DNA of 64,000 bases from Pezizomycotina sp. ARF18 (lineage: Eukaryota; Ascomycota), in NCBI GenBank assembly GCA_002224055.1, contig AZLU01000077.1:1-64000 (forward strand). The letters run 5' to 3'. Shown here piece after piece: positions 47,662 to 59,386 of this stretch. A model generated the notes under the pieces. It saw nothing but the letters and a program-made list of their open reading frames with translations. It was not told where the DNA came from and did not search any database. How positions within the stretch are numbered: the first letter of the stretch is position 1; every line of letters starts with the position of its first letter. The position numbers were made by a program, and so were the translations under genes.

Positions 47662-49031
47662 ATGAACACCCCCGATACCAAAGTCTTAGCAATCGCTAGT
47701 CATGTACGTCTAGACCGAGTCTAAACATCCCGCGTCCGTCTCGAAAGCAAAAATTTCCTTCTTCTTCCTTTTTTGTTCTCCAGACCTTCCGCTACCCCGT
47801 CAAAGCCGCCACCTTCCATTTCCATTCTTCTGTTTATTCCCTTCCATGCATAAGAAGCATGGAATGTATTTGCCTTGGACGCTAGCCGAGCGAAAATCAG
47901 GCAACGTCCGTCGAGCAGGAAAGAGCCCAGCCCCTGCACCAGAATGAATATACCCTATCAATTCCGCAGTTTCAGTGGCATAAAAGGGTGCAAATGGTGG
48001 CATCAAAGCTGATGTTATATTATCGTGCTACTGCCTGCCAGGTCGTTTACGGATACGTTGGAAACGCTGTAGCTACCTTCGTTCTGCAGTAAGTAGCTTC
48101 ACATCCCAAGCTGTATGCGCAGTGAACCACTTCTCTTTTTTTTTTTTTAAAAAAAAAAAAAGAAAAAGAAAAAAGCCAGCCGGAGTTTTGAATAGGTCCC
48201 AAATATTGGGGTTTCAGAGCGCCAGTATGTTCTGCATGTAGCATTTCGCCAGGCTCATGATCGAAGCTACTGTCCTGAACTCAGATCACGCCTTATCACA
48301 ATATCAGGATACTGGATTCTTATATTTCCCTGTTGCTCCACTTTTGCAAGCAAATTTTTACTTGTACCTTTTTATTTTCTTTTTTTTAATATACTAGCTT
48401 CGGAAAATTTTCTGATTCTAATTTTTATTCTCTATCAAACGTGTCTCCATTTTTGTTGTTGATATTAACGAGTGAATGTAGGACGCTTGGGATACAGGTA
48501 TCTGCATTGAATACCGTTAACTTTTCGAACCATACCGGATACAAGCAATGGAAGGGGACGAGAGTATCAGCACAGGAGATACTGGAACTCTACAAGGGCG
48601 TGGAGGACTGTCATCTGGACGACTTTGAAATGCTTCTAACTGATACATCCCTGGCGCCGAGGGTGTAGAGACCGTAGGCAACATTGGAAAGGAAATGAAG
48701 CTCAAAGCGAAGCCGGCCGACGGGAAATTCTTCTGGGGTAAATTAGCCCTATATTAATTTCATTTAATTTTTATTTTATTTTAGATGGAAATATTGATTA
48801 CTAACTAAGCCTCAAAACCTCTATACAGTGCTTGACCCTGTTATGGGCGATGAGGGTCATCTGTATGTTAGCGAGCAGGTTGTGCCAGTCTACAAGTCCT
48901 TGCTCCCATATGCGGATTTAATAACGCCTAATCAATTCGAAGCAGAGTATGAAAGCAATATCTCCCCACAGATTAAATTTCCCCGGTTGTGTTCCGTTGG
49001 GCGTCTCATTGCCACGTCCTTTTGACTGCCG

Positions 49032-49073
<42 letters not shown>

Positions 49074-49664
49074 TTAATTTATCTTTTTCGGCTGACGAGG
49101 ACCTATTCCAGACTTCTCTCCGGAATTACGATCAAACAACTGACGGACTTGCAAGCCGCCGTCTCCGCTATCCACAATCAATACAAAACCCCTCACGTCC
49201 TAATCTCCTCATCCGATGTTGCTGCGCGGCCGGATGAACTCGTCCTCGCGGGCTCGTCGATGAAGTCGGACGGTTCACCGCGACATTTCATGGTCGCTTT
49301 CCCGAAGCTACCCGGCCAATTTTCGGCACGGGGGACATGTTCGCTTCGTTGGCCGTGGCAAGATTTCGCGAACAGGCGACCCTGGCCGGCCTCCTGGACG
49401 TGGAGAGTTGGATGAGCCCAGACGACGTCTCGGCAACCGAGCTTCCCCTGGCGAAAACGGCGGAACTGGCACTGGCACGATGTACTCCGTCTTGGCAAGG
49501 ACCGGGGAGGTCAGGGACAGGGTCATCCAGGAGAAGGGCATCAGCGTCAACCCTTCGGATGGGGAAGAGAAGATTCAGTACATGAAGGCCGCAGAATTGC
49601 GACTCGTACAAAGTTGGGATGTGATCAGGTCCCCGAGGCCAAGTATAAAGCCGAAGATTACTAA
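47662..49664 (+). CDS. Pyridoxal/pyridoxine kinase
   Basis: Phosphorylates pyridoxal, pyridoxine and pyridoxamine with ATP in the vitamin B6 salvage pathway; cytosolic, ribokinase-like fold. Five exons are visible. Exon 1 (47662-47703) is [14 protein letters not shown]. Exon 2 (48042-48088) is [16 protein letters not shown]. Exon 3 (48482-48737) carries [17 protein letters not shown], the [11 protein letters not shown] segment and KPADGKFFW. Exon 4 (48829-48946) carries [13 protein letters not shown] and [16 protein letters not shown]. Exon 5 (from 49112) has [27 protein letters not shown] and the anion-hole/catalytic motif [16 protein letters not shown], ending KYKAEDY. Splice sites are canonical. 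Single-base frame changes occur near 48640, 49320, 49480 and 49628, with conserved sequence resuming after each. Downstream, dUTPase lies on the same strand 788 bp away. Confidence 0.95.
49034..49072. repeat. (TTA)n microsatellite inside an intron
   Basis: About 13 TTA units in the last intron of the pyridoxal kinase gene (48947-49111). Confidence 0.85.
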
Positions 49665-50452
49665 AACGAAAAAAAAAAAAACCTCACGATCTTATCGGTT
49701 CGGCGATTCTTTTCCCATGTTTAAGACATAAGTAACATTTATTACTGATTCATGTTTTCGTTTTTGGCATTAGAGGCGATTGTGACGTCGCATTTCGTCA
49801 AAATCGAGTAGTCGATACGATATCGATAAGGATAGACATGCATGGTTTTTGCTATTATTGTTGTTGTTGGTTTTGCATTTTTTCTTTTCTCACGATAACC
49901 TTGGTTACGTTAGATTTCGATAACGTTTAGAAAGAAGAGAAAGGATACCACGATACCTCCTCGTTTTTTTCAAGTATCGTATTTTTAGAAATTCCCATTT
50001 AGCAAATAGAACGAAAATAAGCTCCTGCCATTTTGCAAATAGCCAATGCATTATATCGAAAACAATTACTTAACCCTTTATCTCCTTCCCAGCTTTTCAT
50101 ACGAAGATCTCGGATAACGGTTCGGGTCAGTGGTGATGTTTGCAATCCATGCAAGTACACAAAAATCGCTCGTGACACCTGGAGCTGCATACATGCACGT
50201 AAAAGAGCTCTCCAGTCCAATTTGAAATCTCGATTTTTCCTCCATTTTCTTGGCTCTTGGAGCTCGAACCTCTCAAAACACCAAATTATTATTTTTTTTT
50301 TCTGCTTCTAAAAATTCCCATATAGTCGCAATTTCCTTTTTTTATAGCATCTTTCTGTCTCTCTCTGTCTCTTTCTCTTCCAGACTCTCCGACGCGTTTC
50401 GAAAGGGGTTCAAAACTACCAGAACCCTAATTGACAGCTTCCCGGGCATTCA

Positions 50453-51564
50453 ATGTCAGATCCTGCTAATACCACTACCACTACCACCGCAGCGGCACCA
50501 ACCGACGTCCCACCCCCTCCGCGTCCCGCGACTCCACCGCCCGAAAAGCGCGTCATATCATCAACAGATCCCGCTTCCCCGTCATCAGACCAATCCACCG
50601 CAGCCAAGAAGATCAAGATGGACCAGCAGGCGTCTACGTCTACCACCCTTCCGTCCCTCTCGGGGCTTCTAAACCCTACCGAAGCTCCAGCAGATGGTTT
50701 GCCGTCGTTAAGTGCAGGTCCGCAGCTACTAGTGAAGAAGCTGAACGATAAAGCGAGGGCTCCGACGAGGGGATCCGCGCACGCTGCCGGATACGATCTC
50801 TACGCGAGCGAAGGCTGCGTTATTCCGAAGGGTGGGAAGTTCCTCGTGGAGACGGGGTTGAGCATGGCTGTTCCGGATGGGTGCTGTATGTCTCTCTCTC
50901 TTCCTGCTTTTTTTTTTTTCTTACCCCCCCGTGTTTCTGCATTTTATTTTTTTCATATGTGGAGTAGTAGCTAATACAAAGCTTTTTTTCCGTTACAGAT
51001 GGGAGGGTGGCTCCGAGGAGCGGGTTGGTATGGGAAATCCCCTTCCCTCGTGCTATTTGACGCATTGACCTTTTTTCCTTCTTCACGATCGCATGCGATA
51101 CCATCCAGTAAATTCTAACCCAATTTCGCGATTCCTAGCTTCAAAGAACTTCATCGATGTCGGAGCAGGCGTCATCGATAGCGACGTAAGACTTTTTTCC
51201 TCTTCCTTATACCCCAAAAACCCCCGTCCCCACTTTCTTGCTTTCTAACAATATCTGACGTTTCTGCAATCTTTTTTTTTCTCTCGCAATTCTGCAGTAC
51301 CGCGGCCCTGTCAAGATTCTCCTGTTCAACCACTCCGACGTCGACTTTGAAGTCAAAGAGGGTGACCGCGTTGCTCAACTTATCCTCGAGAGGGTATGTG
51401 CTCCATCCTGCGTTTCTTTCCTTTTATACTAGTGTTCTTGTAAATGACGGTGGAGAGCTAATCGCAATTCAAACGACTAGATTTACAACCCTGACGTCCT
51501 CGTCGTCGAGTCGCTGGAAGAATCCGTTCGCGGAGCTGGTGGGTTCGGAAGCTCCGGTAGATAG
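50453..51564 (+). CDS. DUT1: dUTP diphosphatase (dUTPase)
   Basis: Hydrolyses dUTP to dUMP and pyrophosphate, keeping uracil out of DNA and supplying dUMP; homotrimer, nuclear/cytosolic. Five exons are visible: 50453-50885, 50999-51027, 51139-51185, 51298-51393 and 51481-51564. After a Pro/Thr/Ser-rich N-terminal extension of about 95 residues come the five family motifs in order: [11 protein letters not shown] (motif 1), GRVAPRSGL (2), [12 protein letters not shown] (3), [12 protein letters not shown] (4) and [11 protein letters not shown] (5, C-terminal P-loop-like arm). The Asp and Tyr of motif 3 and Ser-Gly of motif 2 are present. One apparent missing base sits at the exon 2/3 junction, next to a G-run. 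The N-terminal extension is long for the family and could carry a targeting role, which is unproven. Confidence 0.95.
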
Positions 51565-52245
51565 AGAATCATCAGACATATATATATACTTCTTTTTTTT
51601 CTGTTATCAAAGTAAGGGTCTGAAATATAAACGGTGTTTTCTATGTCTCATTGCTGTGTAAAGAGGCGATGTAGCTGGAAAAAGGGAAGATACCTTATAG
51701 GTGGTGTTTTGGGATTTACAAATAAAAAACATTCCCTGGATGTTTCTAGAAATGGGAGTTCATTTATTTAGTGACATAATAAAAATTGCATACTTCTCTC
51801 TTCTTTGAGCATATCTGCCATGTCTCACGAGCTTGTGCTCGAAATAAAATATATATTTGTAGGGCGAAAATCTACGGGTTTATAAGCGACAGCGCACCCA
51901 AAATATTGGCGCCTATGTTTCCACCGTTATTATACAGAACTGTTATCTGATGATGTATAGAAGGGAAAAAAAAAGGCAATAGCAAAAGCAATATGAACGT
52001 TTCGGAGAATTCCTGCCCGCTGCAGCGCTAATGTAGAGAAACTGGATCGACATAGCAAAATAAGCAGAAAATTGAACCGGCATAAGCAAAAAAGAATAGC
52101 AAGTAAAGTTTCAAATAGCTAAAAACAAGCGCGATTTGAAAGAAAACAGGAGCAATTTCATATATAAGGCTATCTTTCATGATCCCGTCAATAATAGAGA
52201 ACTTCATAGACTACCAGCTTAATAGGCTTGAGATGATAGCTAGAC
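51565..52245. other. Convergent intergenic region
   Basis: Lies between the 3' ends of the dUTPase (+) and MFS (-) genes. No open frame of note. It should contain both poly(A) regions; AATAAA-like AAATAAAAA lies near 51719. Confidence 0.45.
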
Positions 52246-54503
52246 TTATCGCATATTCTGCTGAACTTCGAGGTCCTGCTTGTTTGATTTCTTGAATATC
52301 GAGATCATGCCGCCTGTAAGAATAGCCTGTGGGATCTTTAGTCAGTAATGCACACTGAAAATTAGGAAGACACATTGCACGACTTACCGATGGTATCGCG
52401 ACAATGAGGCACAAGAAACCTATATTGTTCATGTTAACATGAATGGATCAAAGCTTTGAGGTGAAGTGAACGCCACCAAGGATCTTACTTACCCAGAGTC
52501 AAAGTCATTGTAGACCAACCTCCCACATCTTTCACGAGCCCGGCTATTATGAAACGATGCAAATCAGCCTTTCCTCTGCATAATATCATCAAGTTAAGGT
52601 TATCTTACACCAAAGCGGCCCCCAAATGGTCCCCGCCGCAAACGCAACATTCGCCAGCCCGAAAGCCTGTGCCATCGCGCCTTCCTCGCCGAATATCCCG
52701 GGATGCTTCTCTTCCAGTTCTCTGACCGCGAGCCCAGTGTCCAGCATGTTGGGGCTATTAACCAGCACGACACCCAGCCCAACGAACAGCAGCAGCATGA
52801 ACGTGAGGACCTTCGCCTCCACGTGCTCACTGTGGGTATTTGCAGCAAAAATATGTTAAGCGACATCAGGAGGAAGCCCGACGTGACGAACCACTTCGGC
52901 CCACGCTTCGAAGCGGACTGACCGACCCACGGTGCGACTACGCCGGGTATTATGAGCGAGACGAACATGAGGCCGACGGCCTCGGGCGTGTAGCCGAAGA
53001 GAGTCTTGAGGTGTAAAGGCAAGGTAGCTTCAAAGGAAGTCAGGACAGCGCCGTGGACATTGCCGACGAGCAAGCTCTGTAAGAAGCGTGGAGACTTAGG
53101 AGGGCGAACACAGTAGGGACCTGTGAATTGTGGTATCCCGCTTTCGCTGTGACTGTTCTGCTGAAGGTTAGATGATAGGCCTCTCGATGACAAGAAGAGA
53201 TGGATGGAGTGTTCCTACCTGGGAGAAGAGGTTGTCTGGTACTGGTATCGCTTTCACCGCGCAGGTACTTCTCGCTTCTGCCTTCTCAACTATCAAAAGA
53301 CGAAGGATTATATCGACCGTAATCTAGAAGTTATATCAGCGATAGTCACTAGATTATTGGGCGATACTCGTGCAGAGCTTACCAAACTGATGCAAACGAT
53401 GAAGACTGTTATCACATTAGCAGACGATCCTCAAGTTGAAACTTGCGTTGACTATAAGGATGGCTGTTCGTACCTGCATTATATCCGGCTCTGCTTATTG
53501 TCAGCAAAGTCCAATTCCGCTCAAAAAAATGACCACAGAACTGAATTTCAAAGGATTTAATTGCCTTACTTGTGATATACTAAACCCCCAATCGTCGGCG
53601 CGAGGACAAATCCGCCGCTCGTCGCCATCGTAGCAATGCCGATGTTCAAGCCTGAGTCCTCAGCGCCGACAGTGTCCACGATCAAAGCCAATCCGACACT
53701 CCAGACACATGCACAGGACAGTCCTTGCAAAAATCGTGCGATAATCATCAACGCAATGTGGTGGCTGAACCACAGGAGAAGTGTTGCTATCAGCAGCAAG
53801 ACAAGCCCACCTAGTAGGGAGCACGGCGGTTTCTCCAGGTATCTGCAAGACATGTTAGAAAAGTTGCTGACTGGGCTTTTTTAAGAGGAGGGAAGATGCA
53901 GGGTCTAATACTTACCAGCAAGATGCCCAAATGCCGCTACAAGAAAGTAGATATTAGCGAGCTGTTCAAATGATGCACAACATTCGAACGTTCACTTACG
54001 AGATCCAAGGAGCAATCCGAGCCCATAGACGCCGAGGAGTATCGTGATCCATTCCTGAACTGCAAGGGAAAAAAAATTATCAGCTACTTGATTACTTCGG
54101 TATATCATTCAGCAGTAAACAGCAAGTAGGGTCTCACCATCTTCCTGCCGAATGTGTACCCTTTCCTCCAATGCGAATGGAAATATCGGCACAATGATCT
54201 GCGGATTCATCTAGAGTCAGCATTCCATATAACCAAGAAAGTAGAGCTCTCCATTATCGAGGGGATTCTATGTAAGTGGTCCCGACCCGTAAAGGATAAC
54301 ATCCTACCGAAGTTGTTAGAAGATACGTTAGCTATTGTTCGAAGTTTTTTCTTCTTCTCAATCCTCAAGGAAGAGGTACTAAAATATATGTAGGAAAAGA
54401 AAAGGAAACAAACCGTGAACACAGCCAGAACAACGCTGAGCGTTATAAACTTCGGACTAGACCTGATGGTGAAGGACAGCGTCCTCAGCTTGCCGATATC
54501 CAT
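52246..54503 (-). CDS. Major facilitator superfamily transporter, DHA1/VMAT-like
   Basis: Integral membrane proton-coupled antiporter family, probably drug or metabolite efflux; the substrate is unknown. Exon 1 starts MDIGKLRTLSFTIRSSPKF and continues into TM1 (ITLSVVLAVF). Small exons follow, with IVPIFPFALEERVHIRQED and QEWITILLGVYGLGLLLGS. A larger exon (53566-53843) has YLEKPPCSLLGGLVLLLIAT, the ARFLQGLSCACVWSVGLALI signature region and GFVLAPTIGGLVYHK. Next come AGYNA, VFIVCISL and ITVDIILRLLIVEK. The second half has FGYTPEAVGLMFVSLIIPGV, SKRGPKWFVTSGFLLMSLN and KVLTFMLLLFVGLGVVLVNS. Then come AGLVKDVGGWSTMTLTLG and finally GGMISIFKKSNKQDLEVQQN. About 12 membrane segments are expected. 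At least eight introns are visible. One clear frame change lies near 52830. Confidence 0.88.
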
Positions 54504-55603
54504 TTTGCTGTTTATCTCATCCTCCCTTTACCCTAGATTTCAGCTGAAGATAATGAGTTAGAGAGGCAAAAAAAGCCGAGGAAGGAAACCAATGATGTAT
54601 AAAAGGGATGAGAAGGAGAAGAGGAGGAGACCATTAAGGGTTGCACTTCTGTGTATGTTTTTATGGATCAAGGATGAAAACTGGCCATCGTGACGAAATA
54701 TAAAAGAGCCAGGTGCTATTGGAGTGAAGTATGATCGAAATATAATAATAATAATAATAATAATAACAATAAACATCTAATTGATAATAACCCCAAAATC
54801 CGGGGAATTTTAAATGACCGTCTTTAGGTCGAACACTGCCAAATGCGTCGAAGAAAAAGATAACAAAGCAACCAAAAAATGCTACTACTGCTACTATAAC
54901 AAATACTGAGGTACTTGAAGTAAATATTTCACGATTTTTGTTAATATCATTTATTATTACAAAGTATTATTATTATTATTGTTATTATTATTATTATTAT
55001 TGGAAGTTGTTGTTTCTTATCAGCGCATATATTAGTTAGGTTTAACAATAGCGAACATTACCTAGGTACTAGGCAGCTTGGTGTCTTTGTTTGTCCTGTG
55101 GTCCTGTGGTTCTCTCTTAAAGCAAGGGGGCCGGGCCGGGGACGACGGCGGGATCGGGCTTATAGGCCGACGCCTCGTGAACCCTTCGTATGCAATGCAG
55201 GTTCAATCGCGCAATTTCGAACGTTCTTTTCAGAAAATCGACATCAGATCCGTGAAGATTCTTGCCCCATTTCTCTTTAGTCTTACTTTTTTGCAACCAT
55301 GTATGACAACATCTCAACTTATAAGGTTGATCCATTTCAAACAGACTCGAAAGCTTTTGCTTTAGAAACACGACCGCTAATGGAGCTTCACGATAATTGC
55401 GCGCTCTAATATTTTGCAAAATGACACGCTTCAGCCTTATAACCTTTTTTTTTTTTTTTTTTTTTTGCCAGGCTCAAAAAATTTGCCCTGGTCTTAAATT
55501 TTTTTTTTTTTTTTTTTTTTCAACGAGACCACCAAGCGACGGCAAAACTTTTTTCATCCAAAGTACGACAGCAGCAAAAACCACCGCCAATTGAACTTGC
55601 ACG
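54504..55603. promoter_or_regulatory. Divergent promoter region of the MFS and UTP12 genes
   Basis: 1.1 kb between divergent starts. It contains an (ATA)n microsatellite at 54740-54768, ATT-rich repeats at 54964-55002, and two T-runs (55445-55466 and 55500-55520) about 90-160 bp upstream of the UTP12 ATG. Short frames (55078-55419) overlap on both strands and have no domain. Confidence 0.45.
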
Positions 55604-58600
55604 ATGGTGAAATCGTACGCCAAATTCGAAATTCTCGAGATCCTTCGGCGTTGTCGCCTCTGCTACGTCTAATGCGCTATGGGTGGAAGATGCACCGACA
55701 GCAAGCAGCAGCGGTAGCAGCAGTCGCAACACCGGCGCCGGTCGAGCGATCTTAGCTGCGAACGAGAATGTTCTGTGCTGGGACATAAAGAAGGTGAATT
55801 GCTGTCGTGTTGGAAAGATTCGGCGTGTAAAGCGCAGGTTACCGTGATGGCGAGGAGTAAGACGGATAAGGATGTTTTCGCCGTTGGGTAATTTTTAAAA
55901 GCTCTTATCCCACTTTTAAAGATCTACAAATTCGGTAATACGAAAGCTGACCAATTTGCGTTCGCAATTCCATAGGTACTCCGACGGAACGATTCGCCTC
56001 TGGGATTCGAAAACGGTTACTGTTGGCAAGCTTCAACGGCCACCACTCCGCGGTTACAGCGCTCTCGTTCGATATTTCTGGTACTAGACTAGCCAGCGGT
56101 TCCAAGGATACGCACATTATCGTCTGGGACCTCATCACCGAAACGGGACTGTACAGGCTGCGCGGGCATAAAGACCAGATAACAGGTCTCGAATTCCTCG
56201 CCCCGGCTACACCGGAAGCGAGAACGAAGACGAAGACATCGAGATGAACGGTACGAGCAGTTCCGACGGGTGGCTGCTGAGTACCGGAAAGGATACCTAT
56301 ATAAAGCTATGGGAGATATCGACGCAGCACTGTGTCGAGACGCACGTCGCACACGTGGGCGATGCTGGGCGTTTGGGTTATCCCCGATGAGTCGGGTTGT
56401 ATTACTGCAGGCAACGAAGGCGAACTGAAGGTCTGGGCGATCGATAAGAAGACGATAGCGGGTTCTATTGCGAGCGACAACGTAACGAGGATTATCGAGA
56501 GGGGTACAATGCATAGGTCGAGCAGGGAGCGGCCATCAACGATTTCATTCCACCCATCACAGCCGTTCATTGCGTGCCACGGCAACGACAAGAGCGTCGA
56601 GGTCCTGAGATCAGGTCAGAGAGCGAAATACAAAAGGCAATGGCAAGAAAACGGAAGAGAAAGAGAGGAAAGGGCGATGACGAAGATAGAGAGAATGTGG
56701 AGGTGAAGATATAGTGAAGGCGGAAGTAAGCGATGTTTTCGTGTCGCAGACTATACTACGTACCCCCGGAAAAGTACGCTCGCTGTCTTGGGCCTCTGCT
56801 TCGGGGTCGAAGAAGTCAAAGTCGGTACAGTTGCTCGTGACTTACACGAATAACTCCCTCGATCTATTCAGCGTCACCACCGCGACAGCTAAAGAGAGAA
56901 AGAAAGAGACAGAAGCTGGTAAAGACAAACCCGATACGATAAGCTATACTCTGTAGAACTACCAGGTCACAGGACGGATGTTAGGGCGCTAGCGTTAAGT
57001 TCTGATGATAAAATGCTCGCGTCGGCATCGAACGGTTCGCTAAAGATATGGAATGTCAAAACTTCTACGTGCATTCGAACATTCGAATGTGGCTACGCGC
57101 TCTGCTGCGCTTTCTTGCCCGGTGACAAGATTTGTTGTCGTCGGTACGAAATCCGGTGAGCTGGAGCTGTTCGACGTAGCATCGGCAGTCATGATCGAGA
57201 ATGTAGAAGCTCACGAGGGGGCTGTGTGGTCGATCAGCATACACCCCGACGGTAAGGGAATGGTCAGCGTAGCGCGGACAAGACGGCAAAATTTTGGAAC
57301 TTTGAGGTTGTGGAAGAGGAGATTCTCGAACGGCGGTATGTTCATTCAATTTTCTTTTAAACTATCTATGTAACATAAGTCTAACCATGGTTTTCTTAGA
57401 GGACAACACCCCGTCTCCGCCTCGTACACACGCGCGTCCTCAAACTAAACGACGACGTCCTCTCCGTCCGCTTCGCGCCGTCCGGCCGATTCGTCGCCTG
57501 CGCGCTCCTCGACAACACCGTTAAAGTCTTCTACAACGACTCCCTAAAGCTCTTCCACAACCTCTACGGACATAAACTCCCCGTTCTATCGATGGATATA
57601 TCATCCGACTCGAAGCTCATCGCAACTTGCTCGGCGGACAAGAACGTCCGCCTCTGGGTTTAGATTTCGGCGACTGCCACAAGTCCTTCTTCGCGCATCA
57701 GGACAGCGTAATGTCCGTCGCGTTCGAAAGACCGGGCATAATTTCTTCTCCGCCGGTAAAGACAGGCTAATAAAATACTGGACGGGGATAAATTCGAGAA
57801 CATAATGAAGTTAGATGGTCATCATGGCGAAGTGTGGGCTTATGGTGGTTAGTAAGAGTACTAGAGGGGAGCAGTTTGTCGTTTCCGCGAGCCACGATAA
57901 GAGTATTAGGGTGTGGGAGGAGGGCGACGATCAGATATTCTTGGAAGAGGAGCGGGAGAAAGAGCTTGAGGAGTTATATGAGAGTACGCTTACGGCGAGC
58001 TTGGAGAAGTCAAACTGAATAATGAAGGGAGGAAGGCGAAGTGGGAGATGCGGGGAAGCAGACCATAGAGACGTTGATGGCCGGTGAGAAGATCGTCGAA
58101 GCATTGGAAATGGGTATCGAAGATTTGAAAGTTGTTGGGAGTGGGAGATCGTACGTTCCACCTTTCCGTTTCCCATTCATTTTACTCTTACTGTCCACAA
58201 GGGATTGCTAATAGTGCGTTACAAAAAAACAGGCCAAACAGAAAACCCCAACCTCGCCCCCGCAGACCGCAACATCGTCTACAAAGCCCTCAACGACATC
58301 TCCGCGGAATCCCACGTCCTCTCCGTCCTCACAAAAAAAACCGGCATCCCTCCAAGACGCCCTCCTCGTCCTGCGCTTCGAGAACGTAGTACAGCTATTC
58401 ACGTTCATCGAAATATTCACCTAAAACAAATGAACATACCGTTAACGTGTCGGATACTCTTCTTCCTGCTGAAAGTACACCATAACCAGATCGTCGCGAG
58501 TAAGAGTATGAAGCCTATGCTGGATAAGATACGCGTGCAGCTTAGGGTGCGCTTAATAGGCAGAAGGATGAGATGGGGTTTAATCTTGCGGGTGTTAGGT

Positions 58601-58720
58601 ATGTTAAGGGGGCGATCGAGGAGAGGGGGAGGAGCGATTACGTTGATCAGGAGGCGTGGGAGAACGAGAAAGGAACGGAAGGAAGGGAGGAGGAAGAGGA
58701 CGTTTGTTAATATTGGGTAG
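55604..58720 (+). CDS. UTP12: U3 snoRNP / SSU processome WD40 protein UTP12 (DIP2)
   Basis: Subunit of the UTP-B complex of the small-subunit processome, needed for early 18S rRNA processing in the nucleolus. It begins MVKSY, then [19 protein letters not shown] and [13 protein letters not shown]. An intron at 55888-55975 precedes [16 protein letters not shown]. Repeated WD40 blades follow, for example [94 protein letters not shown] and [20 protein letters not shown]. Introns lie at 57336-57399 and 58151-58232. The C-terminal Utp12 domain (58233-58560) has [29 protein letters not shown] and [20 protein letters not shown], and the protein ends in a basic tail, KRTFVNIG. Two beta-propellers plus the Utp12 domain is the family layout. 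Many single-base frame changes (about ten) are spread along it without in-frame nonsense. Confidence 0.95.
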
Positions 58721-59386
58721 GATGTTATTGTAGATTATGTATTTTATATTATTAGATATTGTTTCTTTTTTTTTTTTGGTTGAATGTGAGAAAGTCACCT
58801 TGATCTTCTGAGTGATCACGTCCTATCAATTGCACGAAGAAATCTTATGTAAAAGCCGACGAATATACAGCATCTATCTAACGTTCCTCCCGCTGACATT
58901 TTTCTACATCTACAGTGATAAACCACTACACATAATACATTACTCAAATGCAATACTAAACAAACCACACACTCATTACAGGTACAAGTTCAGGGTATAT
59001 TAGGGTATATATAAAAGGTACTCTGTTGTAAGTACATTTATTTGGATTTTTTGAAAAGTTTTTTTTTATACAGGAAAGAGGATAGTCTGGACCTACGAAG
59101 TAGGGAAAGAGGATTGTAAAGGGAAACCCAAAAAAAAGATAACCACTCTAGGGGGAAAACCGAAAAACACCTATCTAATAAGAAAGGGAATGAAAGACGC
59201 TTGGGAAACAAAAATGCTAAATGGGGTTTTTTTAAAGTATTGATTGCTCGAATTAACTCCGGTTGCCGTGAAGATACAAAAAAAGGGAAATATGGAAATG
59301 CTCAACAACGAAAAACTCCTTCACCGGAAATACAAGGGGTAGTAAAAAGAGGGTTAAAAAAATGATAAATGTAGGTTGTGCATGGG
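58721..59386. other. Convergent intergenic region between UTP12 and the vezatin-like gene
   Basis: AT-rich, with AATAA-type words and no supported frame. It should contain the 3' ends of both transcripts. Confidence 0.45.

Noticed and set aside
53204-53560. 118-codon plus-strand frame inside the MFS gene
   Set aside because: It overlaps two introns and short exons of the transporter on the other strand, whose splice sites and conserved residues account for the sequence.
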